Shown: positions 34,980-47,371, numbered from the stretch's first letter. The stretch is 64,000 nt of DNA from Eretmocerus hayati (GCA_029851415.1 CM056741.1:87765282-87829281); one strand, 5' to 3'. Notes: generated from the sequence alone by a model not told the origin. A program made the numbers and translations.

Positions 34980-35423
34980 ATTGGTAGTCATGAGGTGAGC
35001 AATGCACTAATAGCTCATGAAAGTATTGATACCTTTCACTGCTATATGGACAACGATAATCATGGGGAATGGTGTGACCAACGCCTCCTTTGGATCTACT
35101 TTTATAAATGGACAAAAAATGAGAGTTGCAGGGAGGAGGGTGTTACGCAGAGGCGATACCCTTCAGCTTGGAGGAACAGACATTATTATGTATCAATTTG
35201 AGGTGTCTCATCATCACCAGCCAGATACAGTTTGCCTTTTGATTTTATTGCATTCTATTAGTAAGCAGCTGTAGAAGTGTGATTACATCGGTTTTCATGA
35301 ATGTACAATCTATTTACAATATTATTTTGTTTTCAGTGTCTATTAAGGAAGAAATATGTATCAAAAAAGAAGAGGAAGACTTTGTCAATGAAAATGGACA
35401 GTATTTCACAATACTGAATGACA
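34980..35423 (+). CDS. Two exons of an FHA-domain gene, apparently frameshifted
   Basis: Exon one (34980-35260) follows TTCTTTACAATTCAAG and ends at a GTAAGC donor. Exon two (35337-35423) sits between a pyrimidine-rich TTTTGTTTTCAG and GTGAGT. The phases agree (1/1). The first part reads KIGSHEVSNALIAHES, then DTFHCYM, matching the G-x-N...S-x-x-H pattern of an FHA phosphothreonine-binding domain. The second part reads SFGSTFINGQKM then LRRGDTLQLGG, the T-x-x-NG and GD-x-LG signature. These parts lie in different frames, with the switch near 35065-35075, so one base is gained or lost. Exon two encodes an acidic Glu-rich stretch. FHA proteins act in DNA-damage and cell-cycle signalling. Which gene this is cannot be told. 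Confidence 0.5.
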
Positions 35424-37850
35424 GTGAGTGACTGGTACAGGATTGTTGAGTGTTGATCTTTTGCATTAAGCTATACATGTTTCTGCATGCGCTCTGTTGA
35501 GAACTGTATGTATATCCTTCAATAGCTCTTTTCCCTCTTGATTAAGAGCAGAATCTGTTCACATTAAATGTAGTTGAAGGATATCAATAGTCTCTGCTTC
35601 AATTTCTTTGTCCTCAATACTTCAAGCTATCCAAAATGTTGTGAACTTTACATTTTTGATAACCTGTTCAGGGTTGTATATGAAATATATACGAAAGCCT
35701 TTAGGTGCTCCATCGTACACCCAGTTTTGCACTAACATGCAGTACTGCTAACATGCTTTGTGGAAAATACTCATAAAAAGTTTTCTGGAGCTTCCATTCC
35801 AATCAATGAAATAATCTGAATAAAGTTCGTTTTTGCCTCTGAAGTAAGCCTTTAAAATAAGCTGCAGTACGCCTGATTTTGATCAACTGTAGTATAGCTG
35901 TCGTGAATCTCTCAGAAAGAAATAATGTGGACACGTTCACTGCGACAGGTCCCACCGGTGGGACCCGCGCGTCCCCATTTGTGTGCGACTGGTCCCACGG
36001 GTGGAATCCGTTTTTGTTCGAGTTTTCGTGTGAATGAAACAATGAAGACCCATCGAATGGCATGAGTTGCGGTCGTTAATCATTATATATGAAGCACAGA
36101 AGACAGGTGCTCGCCAAACAGTATCGGGCTTGATTTGTATAGTTACTCAATAGAAAGTCATTTTTTGCAAGAATTCCGATAAGTAACAGAAAAATAACCA
36201 GTCAATTGTGAATTCATCAATACTCACTGAATATCATACAATGTATCTCAACTTATTCAAAAGCTCATGTCAGAAAGTACAAAATGAGCCCACATACGCG
36301 TGATTTGAGTGACATGAATCCGAGTAATCATAAATTTAGACAAGCAATCACCGTGAGGTGCTCTGAGTGGGTGCTAGACGTAGCAACTGCACTTCCTCTC
36401 TCCTCAATCTGTTCCATCTCTCCGCGAGAGAGGACCTTTTAGTATTCAAAAAAGTTTAAGAGTATCGTGAATAAGAACCTGTGTATTGTGGATTCCTGAG
36501 GATACGAGTGAGGATAGAAAATGATACTCGCGTGGATCACAATCACGCTCTGCGGATCATCCAAGACAAAAGCTCCGAATTCAAGCGATGTTACCGAATG
36601 ATCCGAATGATGACAAGGAATACACGGATGCTCCCGAAAAGCTGAAGATTACATCTTAGGATCACTAATTTTGGTAGTTCGATCAGTCGATTCATCCCCC
36701 ATTGCCCAATACAGATTTTCATGGGTTCCACATGTGGGACCCGCTCAAATTTGTGCGAATCTTGTGAATAGATGCCATACTGATGAGATTATGAAAGGTT
36801 ATGAGTTTTCGATACGCTGTGCAGAAAGGAGGTTTTCCGCACTGATTCTCCACTTTTTCGCGGAGCTTGTCTAAGGACACGGTGCGATAGACGGGTGTAA
36901 AGCCTATTTTTTCCACCATTGTATCGAAATGTACTCATGTGAGAGCACACCTACGTGTGATGAACTTGATCCGATCGTTTGAAATCATGTAAATCATCGA
37001 TAACGTGCATAAAATCGTTTTCATCCATTTTAAACGCTGAGCAACCATGTTTGGGGTGTTACGCTAGACCATAAGTATATTTTCGACCTATTCTGATATT
37101 TCAAACACGTTGTGAAGGGTAATAATAAAAGTCGAACTGCACTCATTGTCGAGATAAGCATATGCGATCATGTTGGATACACTCCGATTTAGGCTTTCAT
37201 GTTTCACAAACCGTCTCAATGTTTTGAACATGGAATCACTCCAAATAGAATATTGCTATTTTGAGAAATGGATTCGGAAGTTCCTGAGACTAGGGATTGA
37301 ATGCGCCAAGGGACGTTAAGATTGGTCAAACTGGAAAAATTTTGTTATGATCTTATTCAATGGTATATCTTAGCAGTGCAGAAACGAGCAACGGAAAAAC
37401 CACCCTGACTTTACTGGGAAACGCAGATATGATTGGGGGTCGGCCAAATAGATCAGTTTTCTTATGATACGACAAACGCAGAGGAAAATTGCGGGAAGGT
37501 GAACCAGTGCCCAGTTTTGAAATCGGCATATGGCGGCATATTGACAACACTTACCTTATACTGATTCGATATACTTGAATCGAGTGGGAATTTTGGAATT
37601 GCCACTTTCTCGCATTCCCAGCATCAACCTTATCATTGCTTGAAATATCCTCGGATATCCATATCAGAAGAAATGAGCAAAAAATTGCAAGAAATCACGC
37701 TTGGTTCATGAGGGGAATCTTGGGTTGAAAATCGAGTCGGGTGAAATTGAAAATTTCATGTTATCTCTTACCACTCATCTCTCGAAATTGATGATATTCT
37801 TTGATTTTGGTGCATGGATTTCTCCTCATACTCTTAGTGGACAGATCGGC
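35424..37850. other. No gene recognised; one perfect palindrome
   Basis: Long stretch without convincing coding potential. The only structure noted is GGTCCCACCGGTGGGACC at 35948-35965. Partial echoes (GGTCCCACGGGTGG near 35990, CCACATGTGGGACCC near 36728) suggest the ends of an old DNA element of about 0.8 kb. Later exons of the FHA gene may lie here but were not identified. Confidence 0.4.
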
Positions 37851-40800
37851 AGAGTAGGAAGTTGATGAAGAATTTTAGACTAAAGCCAGGTTAAAAACTT
37901 TGGGTTCCATTTCGAGTTGAGCGAAAAATAATTTCGTTCGATCCCGATCAAATACGCATCATTTTTCGAATTTCAATATTTTATTGCATTTCATTGCATG
38001 TACGTCTTTTCAGAGACATGTACAACACATTTGCGGAGTGAAACGTACGCAAGAAAATTTTATCCTCAAGCCACGATTTAAAATTTGGGTCGGATTGCGA
38101 GTTGATCAAACAGAAAAATTTCGTTCCACCCCGATCAACTCTTCAAAATTTTGAGAATCTAAATATTTTATTCTATTTCACTGCATGTGCCATTTACAAC
38201 ACATTTGCGAAGAGGGAAGTATATAACAAATTTTATCCTGAAGCCAAGACCAAAAATTTGGATTGATTGCGAGTCGGACGGAAAAGGAAGTTAGTTTCAT
38301 CACGACCAACTCTGCAGAATTTTTTGAATTTCAATATTTTATTCTATTTACTGCATGTACGTCTCAACAACGACATTTACGATACATTTGCAGAGTGGAA
38401 AGTTTATAAAAACTCTTATCCTGAATACAGGATCAAATATTTGTATTGGATTGGGAGTCGGACGAATAAAAAGTAAGTTTCATCACGATGAACTCTGCGT
38501 AATTCTTTGAATTTTAATATTTTATTCGATTCCAATCCCTGAACGTCATCCTCATGACATGGAGAACACATTGGCATGGTGAATAGATCAAAAAAAGCTT
38601 TATCCTTATTCTAGGATCAAACATTTGGGTTGTACTTCGAGGTGTGCGAAGAAACATCCCATTTTATCCCCTTCAACTCTGCATAATTTTCCGAATTTCA
38701 ATATTTTATTCGATTCCTCTGCATATACGTCTACTCAAAGACATGTACAAAACATTTGCAGAGTAGAAAGTTTACAAAGAATTCTATCCTTGAGACAGGA
38801 TCAAAAATTTGGGTCGGATGGCGAGTTGACCGAACAAGAAAATTTTGTTTCACCCCGATCAACCACGCATAACTTCTTGAATTTCAATATTTTATCCGTT
38901 TTTATTCCATGAACGTCTCTTCAATGACATGTGATGGCACATTTTCAGGGTGATAAGTTCAAAAAGGAATTTATCCTTAAGCAAGGATGAAAAATTTGAG
39001 TTATACTCCGAGGTGTGCGAAAAAAATTTCGTTTTATCCCCTTCAACTCTGCATTATTTTTTGAATTCCAAAATTTTATTCGATCTTACTGGATGTACGT
39101 CTTATCAACGGAATTTACAACACATTTGCAGAGTGGAACGTTCATAAAAATGTTTATTCTGAATCCACGATCAAATATTTGCATTGGATTCGGAGTCGGA
39201 CGAAAAAGAAATAAGTTCCATCATGATCAACTCTGCATAATTTTATGAATTTCAATATTTCATTCGAATTTATCCCATGAAAGTCTCTCTCACGACATGT
39301 ACAACCTATTTGCAAGGTCTAGAGTTTAGAAAATAATTCATCTTTAAGCGAGGATCAAAAATTTGGGTTGTATCCCGAGGTGTGCGGAAAAAAAATCGGT
39401 TTTATCCCCTCCAACTCTCCATCATTTTTCGGATTTCAATATTTTATTCGATTTCACTGCATGTACGTCTACTCAAAGACATGTATAACACATCTGCAAT
39501 GTGGAAAGTTTACAAAGAATTCTATCCTCAAGACAGGATCAAAAATTTGGGTCATATTGCGAATTGACCGAGCAAGAAAATTTTGTTTCAACCCGATCAA
39601 CTCTGCATAATTTTTTGAATTTCAATATTCCATCCGATTTTATTCCATGAAGGTCTCTTCAATGACATGTGATGGCACATTTGCAGAGTGATACGTTTAA
39701 AAGGAAATTCATCCTCAAGCAAGGATCAAAAATTTGGGTTATATTTCGAGGTGTGCGGAAAAAATTCCGTTTTATCCCCTTCAACTCTGCATTATTTTTT
39801 GAATTTCAATATTTTATCTATTCACTGCATGTACCAATGTACTTCTTAACAACGACATTTACAATACATTTGCAGAGTGAAAAGTTTATAAAAAGTTTTA
39901 TCCTGAATACACGATCAAATATTTGCATTGGACTGGGGGTCAGACGAATAAAAAGTAAGGTTCGTCACGATCAACTCTGCGTAATCCTTTGAATTTCAAC
40001 ATGTATTCGATTTCAATCCCTGAATGTCATCTTAATGTCATGGAGAACACATTAGCAAGGTGAATAGATGAAAGGAAGCTTTATCCTCATGCGAGGATCA
40101 AAAATTTGGGTTGTACTTCGAGGTGTGCGAAGAAACATCCCATTTTATCCCCTTCAAGTCTGCATCATTTTCCGAATTTCAATATTTTATTCGATTTCAT
40201 TGCAGGTACGTCTACTCAAAGACATGTACAACACATTCTCAAGGTGGAAAGTTTACAAAGAATTCTATCCTTAAGACAGGATCCAGAATTTGGGTCGGAT
40301 TGCGAGTTGACCGAACAAGAAAATTTTGTTTTAACCCGATCAACTCTGCATTATTTCTTGAATTTCAATATTTTATCCGATCTTATTCCATGAAGGTCTC
40401 TTCGATGACATGTGATGGCACATTTGCAGAGTGATACGTTTAAAAAGGAATTTATCCGTAAGCAAGGATCAAAAATTTGGATTATATTCCGAGGTGTGCG
40501 AAAAAATTCCGTTTTATCCCCTCGAACTCTGCATTATTTTTTGAATTTCAATATTTTATTCTATTCACTGCATGTACCGATGTACGCCTCATCAACGACA
40601 TTTACAATACATTTGCAGAGTGCAAGTTTATAAAAAGTTTTATCCTGAATCCAGGATCAAATATTTGGATTGGATTGGGAGTCGGACGAAAAAAAGTGAG
40701 TTTCATCACGAGAAACTATGCATAATATTCTGAATTTCAATATTTTATCCTATTTTACTGCATGTACGTCTTGACAACGACATTTACAATACATCTGCAG

Positions 40801-41186
40801 AGTTGGAAGTTAATAAAAAGTTTCAACCTGAATACAGGATCAAATATTTGTTTTGGATTGGGAGTCGGACGAATAAAAAGTAAGTTTCATCACGATCGAC
40901 TCTGCGTAATTCTTTGAATTTTAATATTTCATTCGATTCCAATCCCTGAACGTCATCTTAATGACATGGAGAACACATTGGCAATGTGAACAGATTAAAA
41001 AAAGCTTTATCCTTATTCGAGGATCAAAGATTCGGGTTGTCCTTCGAGGTGCGAAAGAACATCCCATTTTATCCCCTTCAACTCTGCATCATATTTCGAA
41101 TTTCAATATTTTATTTGATTTCACTGCATGTACGTCCACTCAAAGACATGTACAACACATTTGCAGAGTGGAAAGTTTACAAAGAA
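37850..41186. repeat. Second satellite: about 18 monomers of about 184 bp with a four-monomer higher-order unit
   Basis: GAATTTCAATATTTTATTC recurs near 37971, 38153, 38327, 38510, 38694, 38879, 39064, 39246, 39430, 39617, 39801, 39989, 40173, 40361, 40543, 40733, 40916 and 41098, a mean spacing of 184 bp. Monomers fall into types by the following segment (CTACTCAAAGACATGTA; CCATGAAGGTCTCTTC; TCAACGACATTTACAATAC; CCAATCCCTGAACGTCATC). The order repeats every four monomers (about 740 bp), with one extra third-type monomer near 40733. The type-A spacings are 736, 743 and 925. The many small plus-strand frames here are by-products. Confidence 0.9.
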
Positions 41187-41483
41187 CCTCAATGCCACTT
41201 TTTTCGCCTGCGAATAGAATTGGTAGAACCGGATGGGTTCGGACTCATCCGGATAGCTTTCCTATTGTTAAGGGCATGCAGTTGCCGTGCGGCCCGGCCG
41301 TGAAGTTCCATTCACTACTTATGTGAATATTTTTGTGGTACAAAGTTTGAGATGAGTTGTCTAGTTATTGTTATTGTCCGATTCATTCTCGACAACTCAA
41401 TGTTAAGCCCAAATCATTAGATTATTGCAGAAAAGTGGGAAACACTGGGCACCTGGGACATCCTAACCTATTATATACACACA
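41187..41483. other. Spacer between the satellite and the hairpin/LTR
   Basis: No gene or repeat recognised. It is slightly more GC-rich than the satellite at its left side (CGTGCGGCCCGGCCGTG). Confidence 0.4.
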
Positions 41484-41626
41484 TTTTTGTTCCAAGAATT
41501 CTCGAATTCTTTTGCGATTTGAGCTAAACGACGAGTTGAGCCATTCAAGTTAGATGATAACAATTGTGGCATAACTCGTCGTTTTTCCCAAATCGCAAGA
41601 GAATTCGAGAATTCTTGGAACAAAAT
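41484..41626. repeat. Short hairpin MITE, arms about 50 bp
   Basis: The arms beginning TTTTGTTCCAAGAATTCTCG and their reverse complement flank a loop of about 35 bases that contains CAAGTTAGATGATAAC. The pairing is almost perfect. Confidence 0.75.
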
Positions 41627-41653
41627 TTAGCTTGCACGGCTACTGCATGGCCT

Positions 41654-42849
41654 TAAGGTATGAAACCCTCGGTCCCAGATAACCGTGGACCTACAACTTG
41701 GAGAATCTCGACTCGTACTGCAAGATGAAAGGACAACGGTCTTCTCACACGTAGTCCAAGGCGCTAACTATCATTCCGCATTCGGCCAGGACCGTACCTC
41801 ATGCCGAAAAGTGACTCCTACGTGTAGTCAAAGATGTAAACTACCATTTCGCATTCACACGAGATCGTGCTTCGTGCCGGAGAGTTCCCACGCGTGGTCA
41901 AAGATATAAAGTGACGATCCGCACTCACGCAGGGTTGTGTCTTGCGCCGAAGGGTGGCTCCCGATTAAATAAAGATATTGGAATTAAATGCCGATTGGAC
42001 CATAAGCCAACGTTCACATTGGTCTGAGAACACGTTGTTGGCATGATTTACGAGTCCCAAACTGGGACTCATGATCCCAGAACTTTCTGGGGATACACGT
42101 CATAGAAGCCGTCGGCAACGGACATCGGCCAAGCCTCAAGCCAAAGCAAGGGTCAGCAACAGCTACATGCATAAGCCAAGCAACGCCAAGAGGACATGAG
42201 ATGCAGCATCGCAACAGCCGAAGGGGCCGGTCGGCAAACAACACTCGCTGTACAGCCATGACCTCATTACGGTATACGGCCATGAGACTCGGCAACATTA
42301 CACACGCTTGGCAACGCCGACGCCACCACCTAGCAACAACAAGCTCGGTGCCGCTGCGAACCGATGGGAGGTCTAATCAGATGACGCAACCGACAACCGA
42401 TCAGAGACGCTCTCCAGACGAGAGAGAGCCTCCCCTCCAGTGCACAGATCTATGACGTGCTCGATCGATTATGGCCGCGCAAGAATTAGGCAACAGGCCG
42501 CCCCCTTTCACTAGTCGGCACCACCCAGATCCATGATGGCGCATCAAGGAGAGGATGCGCACGCAGCACCAGTAACCAGCCAGAGGCCTTCGAGGGCGTA
42601 ACCACGCCACTCAGCTAATGACGTCATTTTGTCTATATAAGGAGCCTACAGACGCCCGCCAGCAGACTTGGGGCTTGAGACCCAGACCTATAAGCTCAGC
42701 CTCGCCCGAGTAACCGCATAACGAGCCTTGCACCGTCACTCTGTACTTTCATTTTGTATAACGCATTCCATAATGCCAGTTTGTGTAGAGTCAGTTGATA
42801 AAGCTACATTGATTGTCACTCTGCTTCCATTGTGCTTCAGCACTTAACA
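41654..42849 (+). mobile_element. LTR copy 1 of an LTR retrotransposon (5' edge damaged)
   Basis: About 1.2 kb aligning along its length with 50393-51621. It opens TTAAGGTATGAAACCCTCGG and closes CTTCAGCACTTAACA. It contains three copies of a subrepeat of about 70 bp (starts 41749, 41820, 41890), a CRE-like TGACGTCA, TATATAA and the start of a transcript-like segment. The expected TGTT start is lost: TGGCC replaces it. Orientation is inferred from the promoter order. Confidence 0.7.
42619..42640 (+). promoter_or_regulatory. LTR 1 promoter: CRE-like site plus TATA box
   Basis: TGACGTCA (42619-42626) is followed by CTATATAAGG (TATA at 42634-42640). The same pair at the same spacing occurs in the other LTR, so it has been retained. 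Confidence 0.6.
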
Positions 42850-43405
42850 ACCCGAAGAACCCGGCCCTTTTATAAGTAACAATAGCAACGATCCAGAAGT
42901 CCAGCCATCCAGTACTTCTAGCAACAGCATCAGCAGCTACCGAATAATCCTAAATACAAGGTTTGTAACGCATGAAAGAGATACAGTCTTCGACGGAACG
43001 GCCGACGAAAATACCAGGAGGGGCTAGTTCCGTGACCGAGGCCTATCCTGAAGAATACCAACCTCCTCTGAAGGTCTTGAAATACGAACCTGAGCCCGTA
43101 CTTACGCTCCGTCGCACGACAAGAGTGCTCGACCTAATCCTATACGGAGCTCCTCCGACGGACGATGAACGATGCCTGACGCCAGCGGACCCAAGCGTTG
43201 CCCGCGCTGCAATTTCAGATTCCCGGGAGCCAGCCGAACCGCAACTGTTTACGAGCTCTACACCTTACAACAGGCCCGTCGATTAGCACGTGCAAGCGCA
43301 GAATCAAGTAGGCCTCGAGTTTTAACCAGCGCCGCGCCGGATTCGACAACTGAACCAAGCGTTCCAGCTTCACCCAGACCGTCGTCTCAGTAACTTGAAG
43401 ACCCG
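42850..43405 (+). mobile_element. 5' internal remnant of the LTR element, copy 1
   Basis: It follows the LTR directly. It shares with 51622-52075 the blocks ACGGCCGACG, GGGGCTAGTTCCG, CTCCTCTGA and CGTTCATAAC. A frame at 42972-43286 is Pro/Glu-rich, and an overlapping one has a CPRCNFRF motif. Neither is a recognised gag, and a gag-like origin is only likely from position. No reverse transcriptase is present. Confidence 0.5.
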
Positions 43406-43540
43406 TTCATAACACTATACATTCCTATCCATCTCTTGCAGCAGGACGGGACGAGATAGGAACACTGGGCTCGGGCCTCGGAGCCACATCTACTAAACAT
43501 TCACAACGTGCCCCGTATCGAGGACGAAATAAGCAATGAT

Positions 43541-43690
43541 CATCTGACTATGTAGGAATAAGCTGATGGCTTACCCATACAAATGAATGACTCTCAACGC
43601 TTGAGCAGAAGGCTCTTATGCGTTTCGTCCCCCACCTGCAACCTGGTTCATCGTAACCGGACTCATCAGCAGCAGGGGTATGCAACTCTA
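43541..43690. repeat. Dispersed repeat shared with 50055-50190
   Basis: The block from GTAGGAATAAGCTGATGGC through GGCTCTTATGCGTTTCGTCC to CCGGACTCATCAGCAG occurs in both places in the same direction. It may be internal sequence of the same LTR element. Confidence 0.6.
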
Positions 43691-44264
43691 AACAGGAGAG
43701 ATGGAAACAAACGCGACAGCCGATCCGCTCCTCCTGGTAAACTCTCTCCACGCTTAGTGGGCGTAACCGCAGCGCGCGCGCTGTTTCGAAGTCATTAGCG
43801 TGGCGAGGCCACTTACACCGGTACTTTCTATCCGTAAAGGGCGCTTGTAGAAGTTAGGTGGCACATCTAGTTACCAGTATTAACAGAAAATATTGTTTAG
43901 AAAATAGGGTGCGGCGAAGATGAACAACAGTAAGTGCATTTCGCACTGTTTTCGATATTCAAAAATGTAAAAAAAATGCTTTCGGCCTGAAAACAACGAC
44001 CGTTCGGAGTTATTCTTGATCAAAGTCATGAAGAGTGAAAATCCAAAAAAGTTTCGATTTCGACCTTTTTTTTTTTTTTTTTGATTAGTCCATTTCTCTG
44101 TGATAATATTTTGAACACGTTATAAACAATTTGAGTTAGTTTTACTATGGATATTCAATCAATTGATATATTAGTGTGCCAAAAAATTTATTCTGTTCTG
44201 ATTCCATTCCATAAATTCCGAACAATGCAGTACACAATGATTGAACATATGATTACTTATTATC
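43691..44264. other. Spacer before the P-like element, 3' terminus not resolved
   Basis: Contains a run of T at about 44063-44081. The 3' terminal inverted repeat of the P-like element should lie here if it survives, but I could not identify it. Confidence 0.35.
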
Positions 44265-44426
44265 AATGCGTCAAGCAATTTATTGTAAAACAATTTTTTC
44301 CGTACATCCACAAAATACATTGAACAGATTCCGAATTTTCTTAGTCTATACATATAAAATTTTAAATAGTACAAGTCATTTTCATTATTTTGAATGATCG
44401 ATAAAAATTAGGGTTATAACTAAAAT

Positions 44427-45059
44427 TCACTTTACAATTCGTTTCTTTGAGCGACTTTGTACGACTCGTTTCTTTGAGCGACTTTGAACAAACTTTGTCA
44501 TTTTTCTGTCATGCCCAGTACTTTTGCCACCAGTTTTGTTCCGATCCGTGCAGTATTTAAAAATTAGAAATGAAGAGCCAGCATGAAGAAAGTCAAGTAC
44601 TCGATCATGTTCTTCGCAGAACTGAAAACTTTTCTTGAGCAAGGGTGCATGCGATTCCTCAAATAATTTTTCCAAATTCAACTGAAAACCTCTCTTGTTC
44701 AAGAACTTGTACAAGTACTTGTGTGCAAGCTCTACCAACATGGCGAAATTTTCAGATACGTAATTCAATTTCTGTTCTTCATCCGATTCCTTGAAAAATA
44801 CATACATGTGATTGGATGTGATAGTGTGAGACAACATAGTGTTAGAACAAGTTTCACAACTGTGCACGCCTGGGATTTTTTTGAGTAACCAGCCCTCCAC
44901 GTACGTGACTGCAGATAGGTCGTCTGACTCTTCATATTTTTTGAGGACGGCGCTATCTATCGCATCTTCCTCGGCGGGAAAAAATGCCCGAGAGGAAGCT
45001 GGTTGCGGTGCTGGGGAATTGTCGTTCCCCTTGTTCAAATCTCGTAGGAATTGAGCCAT
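44427..45059 (-). CDS. C-terminal part of the P-like transposase, cut off by a TGA
   Basis: This 210-codon frame is in the same frame as the upstream transposase and is separated from it only by TGA plus five sense codons. It contains VTYVEGWLLKKIPGVHSCETC, which matches the conserved Y-V-x-G-W/Y-x-x-K-K...C-x-x-C patch near the end of THAP9/P transposases, followed by helical and aromatic stretches. The last residues repeat QSRSKKR twice because of a tandem duplication of about 27 bp. The first ATG of the frame is at 45059; whether it is ever used is unknown. Confidence 0.8.
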   Translation of the reverse strand: MAQFLRDLNKGNDNSPAPQPASSRAFFPAEEDAIDSAVLKKYEESDDLSAVTYVEGWLLKKIPGVHSCETCSNTMLSHTITSNHMYVFFKESDEEQKLNYVSENFAMLVELAHKYLYKFLNKRGFQLNLEKLFEESHAPLLKKSFQFCEEHDRVLDFLHAGSSFLIFKYCTDRNKTGGKSTGHDRKMTKFVQSRSKKRVVQSRSKKRIVK

Positions 45060-45074
45060 ACTTTCCAGGACTGT

Positions 45075-47371
45075 TCAGCCATCGTCTTCACAATTCTTCT
45101 TTTGATTCCCTTTGGGCATGCTCAATTTATTGAGAACACATGTTTTCAACGACTCAATGAAATGGAAGCATATGGGGTTACCATTCGCAATACCATGAGA
45201 CCGAATTTGGCAAAATAAGTTCTCAGCCGGATCCTGGTTTACCTGACGCGGCGAAAAAAATTTATACGAATGAACATCTCTCACATACTCCCATAAACTC
45301 TTCATCGACTTGAGGGTGGTAATCCAACCATCCACAAACTCAAAATTGTTGGTGGTCTCGCTTCCATTTTCCAAGCTGTAAATTTTCCACTGGGAAATTT
45401 TTTCGATAGCTTCGTCCCAGAATTGTACATGACCTGATTTATCGGTCACAACTAGCCTATATTTTTTGCCATCTTGAGCATGCAGAGTTGAGCCATTTAG
45501 CGAATCGAAGAGTTGGTCTATAAAGTGTGCAAGCTCTGCAGTTTCGAGTGATTTTGCTGACATTAGACCGATAGTTGAATAAGTCTCAATTGCAGCTGCC
45601 ACACTGTGGCTAAGTTGTTTTGCAGCCACTCCAACCTTCATTTTCATGTAGGAATCGCCCCAATTAAAGTACCCTTCCCGAAGTTTTTGGAGTAATTTGA
45701 ATTGTTGTCTCTCACTCAAATCGAAAGCCTGTTTGATGTAGCACATCTCTGCGCTCTTCTCGATGAGAGTTTCCTCTCCAGTCTCAGGATTGGTTATGGT
45801 CTTTTGGTCGAAGGATATTCTATTTTTGATGAGGCAATTTCGTGTGTTCTTTAAAAGGTGAGGGACATCGAATATGATGAATATTTTTTCTTCCTTGTGA
45901 AGGAAGTAATGATTTTCTACATCGCCTGTAGTCTCCAAGACCAAATCTTTCAGAGCTCTGACCTGAGTAGACCCTTGGTCACATACGATGGCTTTCACAT
46001 TGAGGCCAATCGTTTGTAAAGTGTCAATCAAGTGGGGAATGATTATTTTCAAATCTTCTGCAGCTACCGCATTCACTGTAAAAAAGTAACTGAGTACTTG
46101 ATTAAAATTCTTCTGTAAACCCCTAATTAAAAATACCAAAGTTTTATCTGCCAATTCATTGCGGCGACCAAGATGTCCGAAATCAACATAGCCATAAATT
46201 TTCTGTTGGCTTCTTTGATAATACAGTCCTTTCTTCCGGGAGATCTCATCAGATATGAGAGCGCATTCCTCCTCTGCATCTGTCATTTTTTGAACTTGTA
46301 TTTTGATCATTTCAAGCATTTCCTCGTTCACGCCCGGTTCAAACGGGATTCTAGAAAGAATGACCTGCAGAGTCCGAACTGATGGTAGTTCAAAATACGC
46401 TCTCAAATACTTGTATAATCGAGGACTCCTCTTGTATATTGTCAATGCAAATACTTTATCTTCAATATCGTAACGTTTAGCATTGGAGCTTTTCTTTGCA
46501 TTTCGAAGTTGGCTCTTGATAAAATTTTGCTGTACTCTATTCAAATCTTTTTCAATCTGATCCAATGCACCATCAGCATAAGCCTGTTTGAGCCCTTTCA
46601 ATTCATTGTCTTTGGATTTGACAGATTGTTTCAGCTTACAAATTTGACTACATGCCTGTCTGTGGATTTCGTACATTCTTTGTTTACGTGGTGTCATATG
46701 TTTACGCCTCGTTTTGATACTTGACAATAAATTTCGTCTCACAGGCTTTCGCGATCTCGAAGGAGTTGCAAAGTTCATTGTTTGGGCATCAGGACGTGTA
46801 GGTGTTCCAAAACTTTTCAAAGGAGTGACGTCATTAAGAGATGATTCAGAATTCACATTTTGGGACAATTCTATGCGATCAATATGAGAGCTTCCAGGCT
46901 GGTTAGAATTGTCTAACGTAGCCCCCGAAATTTGAGGATAATTCGGAATAATATCATTGCTGCTATTTGAAAAAGCTGGTTGAACTGATACACTTACACC
47001 CATTTGGCTTGAAATTTTAGGTATAACATTTGGTTTTAAACTAGATTTTTTAGACGGCGCCGTATAGTCGGATTCATCAAAATGATCCTCGCACACATAA
47101 CAACTTTTTGTACTCACACCTGGTAGGACGGAGCAAGCTTCTCTCCAAGCGTTATGCAGTTCCAGATGAGCAACTGGCGACGGAAATTTATGGAGCCGCT
47201 TGTTTTGATAAGTGGGATCCTTGATTTTTGTGTAGTATCCATTTGAACACTCGAGAAACATACAGTAGTAGTGAAATTTTCCAATTTCATTTGGCTCCGT
47301 TCTGTTTCGCTTTCGACTATCTTGCGCAGTATGCGATTGCTCAGTAGCACACGGTTCATCAACTCCCTGCC
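45075..47371 (-). CDS. THAP-domain P-element transposase, N-terminal 97 percent of the enzyme core
   Basis: P-type transposases bind their element ends through a THAP C2CH finger and cut DNA with an RNase H-like DDE core. The frame enters after an acceptor (CATTTACAG at 47372) and is open from 47371. The ATG at 47261 lies inside the THAP domain, because the first finger cysteine is two codons upstream (CMFLEC). Counting from that ATG: CEDH at 57-60; LKPNVIPKI at 75-83, the AVPTIF-like end of THAP; a probable coiled coil at 196-250; SDEISRKKGL with D338; IVCDQGS with D428; IFDVPHLLKN at 463-472; and DPAENLFCQIRS with E680. A TGA at 45077-45075 ends the frame, yet the same frame continues five codons later as the C-terminal part. 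An upstream exon is implied by the acceptor. Confidence 0.9.

Noticed and set aside
35803..36919. piggyBac-type transposon suggested by GGTCCCACCGGTGGGACC and related ends
   Set aside because: No transposase motif and no TTAA-flanked termini were found, so only the palindrome is recorded.
38267..41326. Series of 60-120-codon frames as a gene family
   Set aside because: They follow the 184-bp satellite period and have no motif beyond repetition.
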